A DNA stretch of 64,000 bases from Chitinophaga qingshengii (GCF_014529935.1 NZ_JACVFC010000001.1:1364001-1428000), one strand, 5' to 3'. Positions 36,830 through 45,396 are shown, counted from the first letter of the stretch. Notes: generated by a model not told the origin, from the letters alone. A program made the numbers and translations.

Positions 36830-37426
36830 TTATTTCAGGGAGTTAAAAATGAGCGCCAGCAACACGGCATCGAGGCCGGCGTGTTTTTTCAGGTAGGTTT
36901 TTACCTCCTTCACCGCTTCGTACAATTGCTTTTTTACGGCGAACTTGGAGATATTCAGCTCTATAGCGATGTCATCCAGGGAAAGGCCGCCTTCATTGCG
37001 GAGCATGAAGATACGGCGGCGCTGTGGTGTAAGGCCGGCAATAGCCCTGCGGGCCATTTCATGATATTCGTTGAACTGTACTTTTTCCTGTACGTCGGCA
37101 TGCGCTTCTTCCTGGCGCTGTAGCAGTACCTCCCGGGCTTTCGACTGCCGTGCAGCCGCCATGCGGAGGTCGTACAGCCTGTTTTTGGCCATCATAAAAA
37201 GATAGGCCTGTAACGATTGTACCGTTACCAGTGTTTCTTTCCGTAACCACAGTTTTACAAAAATATCCTGGACAACTTCATCCGTATCCTGCCGGGAAAA
37301 GCCTGTCAACGGGAAGACAAAAAGGTACAGCTTTGGTTGATAATGTTCATACAGCCAGGTAAATGCATCTTCATCTCCCGCCGCCAGCCGCTCACAAATG
37401 ACAATTTCTGATGACACGCTATTCAT
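36830..37426 (-). CDS. ECF RNA polymerase sigma factor
   Basis: The 198-residue sigma-70 family protein has region 2 (DAFTWLYEHYQPKLYLFVFP, DTDEVVQDIFVKLWLRKE) and region 4 (LTPQRRRIFMLRNEGGLSLD, DIAIELNISKFAVKKQLYEA). The length and the absence of regions 1 and 3 fit the ECF group. It is the first gene of the locus and lies 67 bases from the FecR gene, the standard Bacteroidota ECF/FecR/SusC arrangement for extracellular-signal control of a polysaccharide utilization locus. Confidence 0.95.
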   Translation of the reverse strand: MNSVSSEIVICERLAAGDEDAFTWLYEHYQPKLYLFVFPLTGFSRQDTDEVVQDIFVKLWLRKETLVTVQSLQAYLFMMAKNRLYDLRMAAARQSKAREVLLQRQEEAHADVQEKVQFNEYHEMARRAIAGLTPQRRRIFMLRNEGGLSLDDIAIELNISKFAVKKQLYEAVKEVKTYLKKHAGLDAVLLALIFNSLK

Positions 37427-37521
37427 GTAGCTTCGATCATTGTTCCGCGTAAAGCTAAGGAGTTGGCAGCAAAGAATAACAGGAGAGCCCGGAGAAATTT
37501 TGCTCGGGGGTTCATGACAGA

Positions 37522-37553
37522 TAAAAAAGGCAGCCGGGTTTTCTCCGGCTGCC
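37522..37553 (-). terminator. Terminator of the cytochrome operon
   Basis: GGCAGCCGG and CCGGCTGCC form a 9-bp stem with a 7-base loop. On the minus strand it is followed by a U6 tract (the A-run at 37523-37528) after the cytochrome stop. Confidence 0.85.
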
Positions 37554-37576
37554 TTCCACTATTGCTTGTATTTACC

Positions 37577-38653
37577 TTAATCAACAGGCTTCATCTGCGC
37601 AATCCATTGCGAGATAAGCGCCACTCCTTCCTTGTGAATGACCGTGCGGGCCAGTTCCGGCATAGCGGTACCGGGTTCCGTACTGTTCATGCGATGTACG
37701 AGGATAGAGTGTAACGGATCACGGGGCACCACGTCGTAATCGAGCCCTCCGGCGCCGCCGCCGGCGGATACCGGTTGCTTCATGATACCAAGATGATCAT
37801 CCTTGGTTTGTTCATATTCGAGGAACAGGCCTGTGTTAAAGGCATCGCCGCCTTTGATATGGCAATGGGCGCAGTTTACATCGAGGTAAGCGCGGGCACG
37901 CTGATTAACGGTGAAGTGTACACTATCCTTCCAGTCGGGCAGTTGCGGGATATTCTCCGTGGGCAGTCCTTGCAGCAGGCCTGCGGAGGCCCACTGCTGC
38001 AGCTGTCCGGCTGGTTGACCGGCCAGCGTGAAGTTCAGGTTACGCGCTTTCGGGCCTATTGGCGTGAGCACGCTGTTGTTGATATGACAACGTTTACAAT
38101 CGTTGGTATTGGGCATCTGATATACGGTAGATATTTTTTCTCCGCTATCGTCCAGCAGGGTGACCGGAATTTTTTTACCCAGTATCCATTTTACCGCTTC
38201 GGTTTGTTGATCGTTCCAGAGGTAGTTCATCACCTTCCAGCTTTTATCTGCCGGGTCTTTGAACAGCAGGCGGGTTTCTATCATCACCTTTTTGTGTTCA
38301 GGACTGGTATATGCGAAATTTTTGATGATGAACGTGGAGTCCGGAAAATCCAGTGGTCCATGATCCGTGTAATGGGCCGTCTTTCCTTCGGGCAGTACGA
38401 CGAAGCGGTCTTTCACCGAATAATCCGTAAACAGCGGTGTAGACAGTTCATAGTGCACCACGCCTTTGCGGGGCGTGAGCGTTTTCAGTTCACCGGTAAA
38501 AAAACCATAGTCAGACAGTTTTTCCTTAAACTGAAACCCGGTATTTTTCTGCCCGGCAGGTTGCTGCTGGCAGCTGTTGAGCCAGGCCAGCAGCGAAACA
38601 AACATCCATAACAGCAAACAAGGCTTCCTCATCTCTCTAAAAAAATTAAACAT
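37577..38653 (-). CDS. SO2930-type diheme c-type cytochrome lipoprotein
   Basis: The 358-residue protein has a lipoprotein signal (LLAWLNS|C, Cys28) and two CxxCH haem sites: CKRCH (186-190) and CAHCH (261-265). The family core is visible as YELSTPLFTDYSVKDRFVVL, FPDSTFIIKNFAY, METRLL-type IETRLLF and MPNTNDCKRCH. This is the SO2930/HNE_0200 diheme cytochrome family, usually found beside a parallel beta-helix protein. It is probably surface- or periplasm-exposed and electron-transferring; the electron partner is unknown. The ATG at 38653 lies 5 bases after the beta-helix gene; an in-frame ATG at 38632 (MRKPCLLL) would give a shorter signal. Confidence 0.92.
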   Translation of the reverse strand: MFNFFREMRKPCLLLWMFVSLLAWLNSCQQQPAGQKNTGFQFKEKLSDYGFFTGELKTLTPRKGVVHYELSTPLFTDYSVKDRFVVLPEGKTAHYTDHGPLDFPDSTFIIKNFAYTSPEHKKVMIETRLLFKDPADKSWKVMNYLWNDQQTEAVKWILGKKIPVTLLDDSGEKISTVYQMPNTNDCKRCHINNSVLTPIGPKARNLNFTLAGQPAGQLQQWASAGLLQGLPTENIPQLPDWKDSVHFTVNQRARAYLDVNCAHCHIKGGDAFNTGLFLEYEQTKDDHLGIMKQPVSAGGGAGGLDYDVVPRDPLHSILVHRMNSTEPGTAMPELARTVIHKEGVALISQWIAQMKPVD

Positions 38654-38658
38654 AAAAA

Positions 38659-39939
38659 TTACTTACACAAAAACGGTGTTACATCAGTATCCGGGCGCCA
38701 TGCTTTGGTGCCCATTTGCAGGGCGTGCACATTCACAAACAGGTTGGACTGTTTTTGGTTGATACACAGTGAATCGGGGTTGGCGGCAGTACCTTTCGTG
38801 AGCACGTTGCTGGTAATACCGTCGTAGGTAATGAAAGGCAGGCGGGCATTTTTACGGGCGGGGTCCTGTGCGTTGAGTTGTTGCTCCAGGGCCACCAGTA
38901 TTTTACCGGTATGGTGTTCATACACTGCCGGCGGGAAACTGTCGCCTACCTGCATTTCATTGTCATGGATGCGAATGTTCTTAGGTATAGGGTCATAGTG
39001 ATCGTTTATTTTAGCGCCTGCATTGGTATCAATAAAAAATCCGGATACCACAGAGATGGCGCTGGAATTGTTATTGATGATACGGTTGTTATACAGTTCA
39101 ATATCGGAAGCGGCCAGTATTACCACTCCACTGCCGGGAGCGGCATTTCCCACGCCCCAGGTATTACCGAAACTGCCTGATTTGGCGAAGTTACGTTCGT
39201 TGTTATCGTGGAAATGGTTGTTATAGGCTTTCACATGCCCACCGCGCCGGGAAAGGTCCGGCAGATCGAAGATGAGGAAACCGGCGGTGTTACCATAAAA
39301 ATCGTTGTCGTATACCTGTGCGTTGGCTGTATTTTCAATTTCGCAACCGGCCACGTTTTTATAGGCTTTACAATTGCGCACGATGGCGGTGTCGGTTTGT
39401 CCGACGTAGATGCCCGCATCGGAAGCGCCTTGTGCATAGCAGTTTTCTATCAGTACGTTTTTACACATCACCGGGTAGATGGCGTAGCCGCCGCTGGTGG
39501 AATCGGACTTGGACCAGATAGCATGCAGCTGGGTGATGACCACCTTTTCACTTTTATTTATTTTGATGAGATCTCCTTTGGAGTCTTTCAGCGTCATACC
39601 GTGAATGGAGAACCCTTTTACATCCGTTACCCGGATGCCTTCGCCACCCTGGCTTTGGCCGGAGAAGTCCAGTATTGTTTTTTCGGGGCCTTCACCTTCG
39701 ATACGGATATGATTCACCTGCGCGATACTGAGATTATCGAACTTATAGGTGCCTTCTTTCAGGAAGATGCTGCTGCTGTCTTTCAGTGTGAGAAAGGCTT
39801 CCGCGATTTTGATTTCATCGCCGGGGCCGAAGGTTTGTTTTATTTTGTAGCCGTCCTTATCGCCCTGCGACGAGTGGCATGCCATCAGCAGGCCTGCCAG
39901 GGCGAGGGCCAGCATAGGATATCTGTTGTACCGTTTCAT
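38659..39939 (-). CDS. Parallel beta-helix repeat lipoprotein (cytochrome-associated type)
   Basis: The 426-residue protein has a lipoprotein signal ending in GLLMA|C (Cys21), followed by right-handed beta-helix rungs (IRIEGEGPEKTILDFSG, GFSIHGMTLKDSKGDLIKI, CKNVLIENCYAQGASDAGIYV, IVRNCKAYKNVAGCEIENTA, DIELYNNRIINNNSSAISV). It matches the beta-helix family that is genetically linked to SO2930-type diheme cytochromes, as it is here. Beta-helices of this kind often bind or cleave polysaccharides, but no lyase signature is evident. It sits between the TonB receptor and the cytochrome in one leftward operon. Function is unknown. Confidence 0.9.
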   Translation of the reverse strand: MKRYNRYPMLALALAGLLMACHSSQGDKDGYKIKQTFGPGDEIKIAEAFLTLKDSSSIFLKEGTYKFDNLSIAQVNHIRIEGEGPEKTILDFSGQSQGGEGIRVTDVKGFSIHGMTLKDSKGDLIKINKSEKVVITQLHAIWSKSDSTSGGYAIYPVMCKNVLIENCYAQGASDAGIYVGQTDTAIVRNCKAYKNVAGCEIENTANAQVYDNDFYGNTAGFLIFDLPDLSRRGGHVKAYNNHFHDNNERNFAKSGSFGNTWGVGNAAPGSGVVILAASDIELYNNRIINNNSSAISVVSGFFIDTNAGAKINDHYDPIPKNIRIHDNEMQVGDSFPPAVYEHHTGKILVALEQQLNAQDPARKNARLPFITYDGITSNVLTKGTAANPDSLCINQKQSNLFVNVHALQMGTKAWRPDTDVTPFLCK

Positions 39940-39962
39940 ATGATTTCCTTGTTTATAAATGA

Positions 39963-42713
39963 TTAAAATACGTTGTATGCGAAGCTGGCATAGTACATCC
40001 CCCCTATTGCCGGGCTACCGAAGCCGTTGCGGTAATAGGTATTGGTAATATTGGTACCTCCCAGTTTGATCCTGCAATGTGCCTGTAACAAACGATAACT
40101 GATCTGTGCATCTACTACGGCCGAGGCTGGCACTATGCCACTACCGAATCCTATCTGATAGAAATAACCCGGCCGGTAGCGGAAAGTTGTACTGAATGCA
40201 AACCGTTCTTTATTGCCAAAACCGGTATTTCCGAAGTCTATATTGAATTTATAATTGGGCGTATTAAAATTATTGACCTGGCTGTTGTTCCTGTTTTTGA
40301 GGAAGTCGGACGAGAAATTGACTTTGGCCATAAAGTTACGCGACATATCTACACTTACGCTGGCAGCGTAGCCGTAGGTGTTTACTTTTTCCGACCCGTT
40401 GTAGGCGATGTTGTAGGCCATATAGGTATTATGGTTTTTGAAAGCCGTCAGGTCGTCGGTACCGGGCGTATTGGCTACGTTGACATAGCCGATGAAGTTT
40501 TTCCAGGTGGAGTAGTAACCGAGTACATCTATCAGTACCCGTTTAGCGATGAGCGAGGAATAACCTAACTCGAACGCATCAACGGACTGCGGTTTAATAT
40601 CATTGAGGGCAAATTTTTGCAGATCGGCTGTATTGTTGCTCTGCTGGTATTTGGTAACGCTTTCCAGCGTATAGGCCGGGTAGCGGTCGAACTGGTACAC
40701 GCCGTTGAGCAAGCGTGAAGAGCCACCGGAAGCGAAGCTGTTGTAGTCGATGGGCGTACTTTGCAGGGCCTGGATATTGGAAGGGAAACTATAGGCGTTC
40801 TGGTAAGAGAAGCGGATAAAACTTTCGCGGTTCACCTCTCCTACTGCCGATACCCTGGTAGTGATACGGGGTTTTTCAAAAAGGGTGTTTTTATCATAAC
40901 GGAAAGCGGCGCTGAGGCTCAGTTTATCTTTCAGTACTTTTTTAGTGGCATGTACGTAGGCGCTGTATTCTGCCACATCGATGGGGCCGTCGTTATCCGG
41001 GAAGAGCGTGCCTTTGGAATCGAGACGGTACAGCCGGTAGTTGAGACCAGCAATCAGTTCTGCTACTTTGACCAGGTGGGTGAAGTTATACTGTCCTTCT
41101 ACATTATACAGTTTGCTTTTATCGAGGAACAGCGTACCACCTTTGGAGGTAGGCAGGGAAGCGATACTGTCTTTCAGGTGCTGAAACAGGGGACTGGAAG
41201 CATCCGGGCGGCCCTGGTCGGCAAACGTTCTGGCGATGTTACTGGCGTCGAGGTAACTTTTACCGCCGGCCATGGCTTCGAGGAGGGCGCCGGTATATTG
41301 TGGATACCAGCCGTCGCCGGTGTTGCCGTCGTAGCTGGGTTTCCAGGCTTCGTTGATCAGTTGCGCCGTAGGACTGGCGATGATGGTATTACCGGAATTT
41401 TCCTGGGTGGTGTATCCGCGCAGGAACCAGTGTTCCGCTTTCAGTTCCGCGCGGTACTGGCCCAGCTGGAAGTTGGTGAGCGCATAACGGGTATCGTTGC
41501 TGTACACTGCATTGCCTTTACCGAAGGTACCCGACACGATAGCTTCCAGCCGGGGCCGTATCTTATACCGCAACTCTACGTTGGCTTTTAATAATTTGGC
41601 GTCGTTGCTCAGGTAGCCGTATTCGGGGTAGCCGGTACGGGCCACATAGTGACTGCCTTCTGCCAGCAGGGGGTTGATGAGGGGCGCCAGTTCAGGTGTT
41701 TGTTGCAGCGCTCCCTGCAGGAACTGGTTGAGGTCCTGGGAGGTTTTGCTGCCGTACATATTCACCCCGTTATAGTTGGGGTCTGAAAGCGGGCCGCCGG
41801 GACCATTGGTATTAGTCGTATCAGTGGCCATCCATTCTTTGGCCTGGATATACTGCACATTGATCTTAAAGGCGAACTTATCGCTTACTTTTTTGGCCCA
41901 GCGGACGGTCCAGTCGTAGTAAGGCGACGGTCCAAAAGGATCATTGGATTTGCCTTTACTGACATGGTTTACGCCCTGGGTGATCTGGGCGCTGAGGCCT
42001 TGGTATTTAAACGGGTCTTTGCCGGTCATGACGAGGGTGCCATTGAGGCCGCGGGAGCCATACAGGGCGGATGAAGCGCCTGACAGCACCTCAAGATTGT
42101 CCACATCCAGCTCCGTGAGGCCGATAGCTGTTCCCAGCGGGAAATTGAGGCCGGGCGCCTGGTTGTCCATACCATCCACGATCTGGGTGAAATTGGTGTT
42201 GCCACTGGTGTTGAAACCACGGGTGGTGATAGTGGTGAAGGTGAGGCTGGAGGTAGTGACATCCACTCCTTTAAGACCCTGTATCATATTAAAATAGCTG
42301 GGTTGGGGGGAGTTAATAATTTCTTTGGTACTGATCCGCTCAATCGTTACCGGGGATTCAATCTTTTTCTGGGTAAAGCGGCTGGCAGAGACTACGACTT
42401 CCCGTCCCAGTACAGACACGGGACTGAGTTCTATTTTCAGGGCGCCGGCGCCGGAAACGGTTACTTCTTTCGTTTCAAATCCCAGGGAAGAAAAAATCAG
42501 AGTAACGGGGTATTGTTTTCGGGCAGAGAAGCGGAAATTGCCCTGGTCGTTGGTGTAATCGCCATAGGGTGATTCTTTCATGGTCACTGAAACGGCGGGT
42601 ACCACCTCTTTGGTGTCCGCATTGCGCACGTTACCCGAGACCGTGATCTGGGCCTGCGACAGATGGATAAAACCCATCCAGCAAATAATGGTTGACAATA
42701 GAACTTTGAACAT
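39963..42713 (-). CDS. TonB-dependent receptor with CarboxypepD-like N-domain (cytochrome operon)
   Basis: The 916-residue outer membrane receptor has a signal peptide (MFKVLLSTIICWMGFIHLSQAQ), a carboxypeptidase D-like domain (ITVSGNVRNADTKEVVPAVS, about 23-105), a plug (REVVVSASRFTQKKIESPVT, NMIQGLKGVDVTTSS, LEVLSGASSALYGSRGLNGT) and a large barrel ending in GGMYYASFAYNVF. It is not of the SusC type (no VLKDASSAAIYG block). It is the first gene of the operon with the beta-helix and diheme cytochrome genes, and so is the probable uptake component of that system. Ligand unknown. Two direct repeats lie about 80 bases upstream. Confidence 0.93.
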   Translation of the reverse strand: MFKVLLSTIICWMGFIHLSQAQITVSGNVRNADTKEVVPAVSVTMKESPYGDYTNDQGNFRFSARKQYPVTLIFSSLGFETKEVTVSGAGALKIELSPVSVLGREVVVSASRFTQKKIESPVTIERISTKEIINSPQPSYFNMIQGLKGVDVTTSSLTFTTITTRGFNTSGNTNFTQIVDGMDNQAPGLNFPLGTAIGLTELDVDNLEVLSGASSALYGSRGLNGTLVMTGKDPFKYQGLSAQITQGVNHVSKGKSNDPFGPSPYYDWTVRWAKKVSDKFAFKINVQYIQAKEWMATDTTNTNGPGGPLSDPNYNGVNMYGSKTSQDLNQFLQGALQQTPELAPLINPLLAEGSHYVARTGYPEYGYLSNDAKLLKANVELRYKIRPRLEAIVSGTFGKGNAVYSNDTRYALTNFQLGQYRAELKAEHWFLRGYTTQENSGNTIIASPTAQLINEAWKPSYDGNTGDGWYPQYTGALLEAMAGGKSYLDASNIARTFADQGRPDASSPLFQHLKDSIASLPTSKGGTLFLDKSKLYNVEGQYNFTHLVKVAELIAGLNYRLYRLDSKGTLFPDNDGPIDVAEYSAYVHATKKVLKDKLSLSAAFRYDKNTLFEKPRITTRVSAVGEVNRESFIRFSYQNAYSFPSNIQALQSTPIDYNSFASGGSSRLLNGVYQFDRYPAYTLESVTKYQQSNNTADLQKFALNDIKPQSVDAFELGYSSLIAKRVLIDVLGYYSTWKNFIGYVNVANTPGTDDLTAFKNHNTYMAYNIAYNGSEKVNTYGYAASVSVDMSRNFMAKVNFSSDFLKNRNNSQVNNFNTPNYKFNIDFGNTGFGNKERFAFSTTFRYRPGYFYQIGFGSGIVPASAVVDAQISYRLLQAHCRIKLGGTNITNTYYRNGFGSPAIGGMYYASFAYNVF

Positions 42714-42790
42714 CAGGGTGGAATTTAGACAGGTTGATTACGACGATATTAATAAAAACGTCGCTGGGAACATGCCTATAGCAGCGGGTT

Positions 42791-42822
42791 TGGGGCGAAA
42801 TGGGCTGCATATGGGGCGAAAT
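42791..42822. promoter_or_regulatory. Two 11-bp direct repeats, candidate LytTR operator
   Basis: TGGGGCGAAAT occurs at 42791-42801 and again at 42812-42822, a period of exactly 21 bp (two helical turns). LytTR domains bind pairs of about 9-bp direct repeats with 12-13-bp spacing, and a LytTR gene lies immediately upstream of the receptor operon. The position is 78-109 bases before the receptor ATG. Confidence 0.65.
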
Positions 42823-42826
42823 AAAC

Positions 42827-42872
42827 GATTTACGGATTTACAGATTTTGGGATTTACGGATTTTAGGGATTC
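42827..42872. repeat. GATTTACGGATTT direct repeats
   Basis: The 13-mer GATTTACGGATTT occurs at 42827-42839 and 42851-42863, with related GATTTT units around it, directly behind the LytTR gene stop. It resembles the GATTTTTTGATTT units at 27197-27274. Confidence 0.6.
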
Positions 42873-42882
42873 GGGTTCATCA

Positions 42883-43776
42883 TCAGCCGAAGGCTGATTG
42901 AAAAACCGGCAGGTAAGTTCCAGACACCGGTACGGGGGTGTCTTCCATTCCTTCGATCTGCAAAAAATAACCTTTTGTATTTTTCTTAAAAAGTACCACT
43001 TTCGACAGGTTCACCAGGTAAGAGCGATGTGCTCTGGCAAAACCGTTGGCCGTGAGTTGCGTTTCCATATTTTTAAGGGAAACCCGGATCAGTTCTTTAC
43101 TGATAGCAGTACCGTTGCGATAGAACACCTGCACGTAATTATCTTCCGCCCTGATCATGAGTAACTTGGCCGGGTGCACCGACAGCGCAGTCTTTCCTTG
43201 TTCATCTTTGATCTGCAGGCAGGCATCCGGAGCGGCGACGGGTATACTGGCTACCGGCGCCTGTGATACCTTGTCTTCCAATGATTTCAACTGTTTATAT
43301 TTCTCCCGGGAGAAAAACCAGAGCAGGGAAATCATATAAGGTAAGGGCATGATGAGCGCGGTATATCGCAGGGTATTGACAAATTCGCCCCAGGTAAAGT
43401 AAAAGGTATCGGTAAGCAATACATCTACCGCCGTAACGATGGTTGTTACCAGCACAATTTCGCCCAGCAGCCAGAACAGGTAGGTAGCGTTGGTAAGCCG
43501 GCGCCGCCACTTCCAGCCGGCCAGCAGGAACTGTGAGATGGTGAGCCCCAATATACCGCAACCGGTGAAGATACCGAAAAACACCACCAGGTGCAGATGC
43601 TGGCCTTCATACCACATATTGATATTAAAGGGCAGGAAAATGTACATAAAGAAAAAGCTGAACACACTACAGAAGGTGATCAGTTCAACTCTGTTGCGCA
43701 CAGGGTCCAATAGGCTGAAGCGGGGCTGTTCCGCCGCAAATTTCGCTATCAGCGGAAGTGTTGGCAAGCTTTTCAT
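42883..43776 (-). CDS. LytTR-type transcriptional regulator with membrane-spanning N-terminus
   Basis: The 297-residue protein has four hydrophobic helices (about 33-50, 62-84, 103-122, 138-158), then a linker and a C-terminal LytTR DNA-binding domain (LMIRAEDNYVQVFYRNG, SLKNMETQLTANGFARAHRSYLVN in part, VPVSGTYLPVFQSAFG). There is no receiver domain, so it is a one-component, membrane-tethered regulator of a type common in Bacteroidota. Its signal is unknown. It lies directly upstream of, and in line with, the TonB receptor/beta-helix/cytochrome operon, and 21-bp-period direct repeats in between are a likely binding site. It ends with the small inverted repeat ATCAGCC-GAA-GGCTGAT. Confidence 0.92.
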   Translation of the reverse strand: MKSLPTLPLIAKFAAEQPRFSLLDPVRNRVELITFCSVFSFFFMYIFLPFNINMWYEGQHLHLVVFFGIFTGCGILGLTISQFLLAGWKWRRRLTNATYLFWLLGEIVLVTTIVTAVDVLLTDTFYFTWGEFVNTLRYTALIMPLPYMISLLWFFSREKYKQLKSLEDKVSQAPVASIPVAAPDACLQIKDEQGKTALSVHPAKLLMIRAEDNYVQVFYRNGTAISKELIRVSLKNMETQLTANGFARAHRSYLVNLSKVVLFKKNTKGYFLQIEGMEDTPVPVSGTYLPVFQSAFG

Positions 43777-43883
43777 ACCACAGTGGATTTACGGTAATTA
43801 AGATACGGTATTTCGAGCAAAGCAGCAAAGCAGTGCGAAGGGGCAAAGATTTTTTTTCACGCAAAAGCGCAAGGCAGCGGGAA

Positions 43884-44396
43884 TTAAAAAACCGGGGTTT
43901 CTCCAGCCTTCAGTTCCTTTCCTTTTTGTTGCAGTGCGCGGGTGAAGACCTCTTCCGGCAGTGACTGAAAACCTTTAGGCGCTTTATGTGCCGGGCCTTC
44001 GTAGATGCCCACAAAACGTTTATGATAGGTACGCCGGCTCACGGGGTCGGTCATACGAAAATACTGCGGGAACCATCCTTTCACGGGTCGCATATCTTTG
44101 GCAGGTGTTTGCCGGCCGGCCAGGATCTGCGCCAGTGTTATCTTTTCCACCGCAGCCGGTGCAAAAAAATACACCCGTTTACCTTTCAGTGCCGCACCCG
44201 CTTTAAACACGCCCGCATGATGCCATTCCGTAGCAAACGGCGTTAATTCCGCCGCCGTAATTTTTTCGTTGAATTTTTTAGACAACCACTTCGCTACCTC
44301 ACCTGCTTTCAGCAGGCCTTTCTCTTCCGCATCCTGGTAGTTCTCCGATTTTCCCTGCCGCAGGTATTGGCTCATTTTCATAGCGGCAAGGTACAA
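43884..44396 (-). CDS. Conserved-looking soluble protein, function unknown
   Basis: A 170-residue open frame without signal or membrane segments. The start is at 44396 (MYLAAMKMSQ), with an alternative ATG at 44381. It is Lys-rich and includes KAGEVAKWLSKKFNEKITAA, ATEWHHAGVFKAG, GKRVYFFAPAAVEKI and RRTYHKRFVGIYEGPAHKAP. Codon use resembles that of the surrounding real genes. I recognise no family. It stands between the LytTR gene and the remains of an AraC-like gene, with which its 5' end is adjacent and divergent. Confidence 0.65.
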   Translation of the reverse strand: MYLAAMKMSQYLRQGKSENYQDAEEKGLLKAGEVAKWLSKKFNEKITAAELTPFATEWHHAGVFKAGAALKGKRVYFFAPAAVEKITLAQILAGRQTPAKDMRPVKGWFPQYFRMTDPVSRRTYHKRFVGIYEGPAHKAPKGFQSLPEEVFTRALQQKGKELKAGETPVF

Positions 44397-44402
44397 TTTA
44401 TT

Positions 44403-44570
44403 TCATGGGATAAGATGCCCGGTAGCGGTTATCACCTGGAATATGGGTATCACGATCAGCATCATTTTATCAAGGTATTTAAACAATTTACCGGGAAAGC
44501 GCCGGGCAGTTTCTGCAGGCAACACCAAATTTGCTACAGTAGGGGATTACAACTTTTATCTACAAAATAG
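44403..44570 (+). pseudogene. Remnant of an AraC family regulator (C-terminal HTH only)
   Basis: The frame reads LEYGYHDQHHFIKVFKQFTG and KAPGSF, the second helix-turn-helix and C-terminal helix of an AraC/XylS regulator (consensus GYxDQxHFxRxFKxxTGxxP). The first HTH helix and the sensory domain are missing, and the preceding codons read SWDKMPGSGYH, which does not continue the family. So it is a decayed fragment. It stops at 44570. Confidence 0.75.
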
Positions 44571-44766
44571 ATCTCCTTTCCATTGGATTTGTTTCTTCCG
44601 AAATCCATTACATAAGTATTATACATTTGATAGTCGCACAACCTAAAACTCACATCGGTGGATGGTTTTGCCATTCTTAACGACAATACCTACAAACGCA
44701 CTTAGAGACTTAACTGTTAGCAGCACGGTACCTGCGTAGCACAACGATATACCTATATTCTGTCAC

Positions 44767-45229
44767 ATGAAACTCCACTTCTGGAGCCAGGACGTATATA
44801 CCTATTCCCCTTTTGAAAACGGCATTGAAGTGCTGAACTTCCGGCCTAGCCAGCCTGGTAAGGATTTATGGATTTATGGCTTTATCAGGCTGAACAAAGA
44901 CAACTCCCTGTTACTGGCCTCTCTTCGGGCCGAAGTCGCATATCCGGCAAAGTCCGTCGAAGACCAAAATATTCTTCTCCGGTGAAAACCTGGAGCGGTT
45001 TCCCAAATACCGCGACTACTGTGCAGACATCGTGGATGTATCAGCAGGCTTCGATGAGATAGACCGTCCCGGTTATGTCCGGTTTCCGTTGTGGCTCATG
45101 TTTTTATTCCAGCCTGATAGCGACTATGCCGCTATCAGCGCCAGGATGGAGGAAATCAACCGGAACATCAAAAGTGTGATGCAGGATAAGGTGCAAAAAG
45201 GGGTAACGCAAAAACGGGTCATGGTTTAA
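44767..45229 (+). pseudogene. Frameshifted, truncated GT10 (fucosyltransferase-like) gene
   Basis: The first part (from the ATG at 44767: MKLHFWSQDVYTYSPFENGI, EVLNFRPSQPGKDLWIYGFI) runs in one frame. From about 44915 the other frame continues as PLFGPKSHIRQSPSKTKIFF, SGENLERFPKYRDYCADIVD and FDEIDRPGYVRFPLWLMFLF. The second block is the conserved GT10 alpha-1,3-fucosyltransferase core (FFSGEN, YRFPLWL). A +1 shift near 44900-44915 separates the halves, and the frame ends at 45229 before the donor-binding C-terminal half of the family. So it is a double-damaged relic. The flanking sequence is AT-richer. Confidence 0.7.
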
Positions 45230-45268
45230 GATACAAATCTCGTATTTTTTAATGTTTCGGGTTAAAAA

Positions 45269-45300
45269 TTTGGATTTTTACGAAAATCATGTTTATTTTG
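45269..45300 (+). promoter_or_regulatory. Putative promoter of tRNA-Pro
   Basis: TTTG (45269-45272), 20 bases, then TTATTTTG (45293-45300), one mismatch from TAnnTTTG. The mature tRNA begins 19 bases later. Confidence 0.6.
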
Positions 45301-45318
45301 TGGCCCCGAACAAAATTA

Positions 45319-45392
45319 CGGGATGTAGCGCAGCCCGGTAGCGCGCTTCGTTCGGGACGAAGAGGCCGCTGGTTCGAATCCAGTCATCCCGA
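45319..45392 (+). tRNA. tRNA-Pro (anticodon CGG)
   Basis: A 74-base cloverleaf: acceptor CGGGATG/CATCCCG, D-stem GCGC/GCGC, anticodon stem CTTCG/CGAAG with loop TTCGGGA (anticodon CGG at 45353-45355), T-arm GCTGG-TTCGAAT-CCAGT and discriminator A. CCA is not encoded. It reads the proline codon CCG. Confidence 0.96.
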
Positions 45393-45396
45393 CTTG

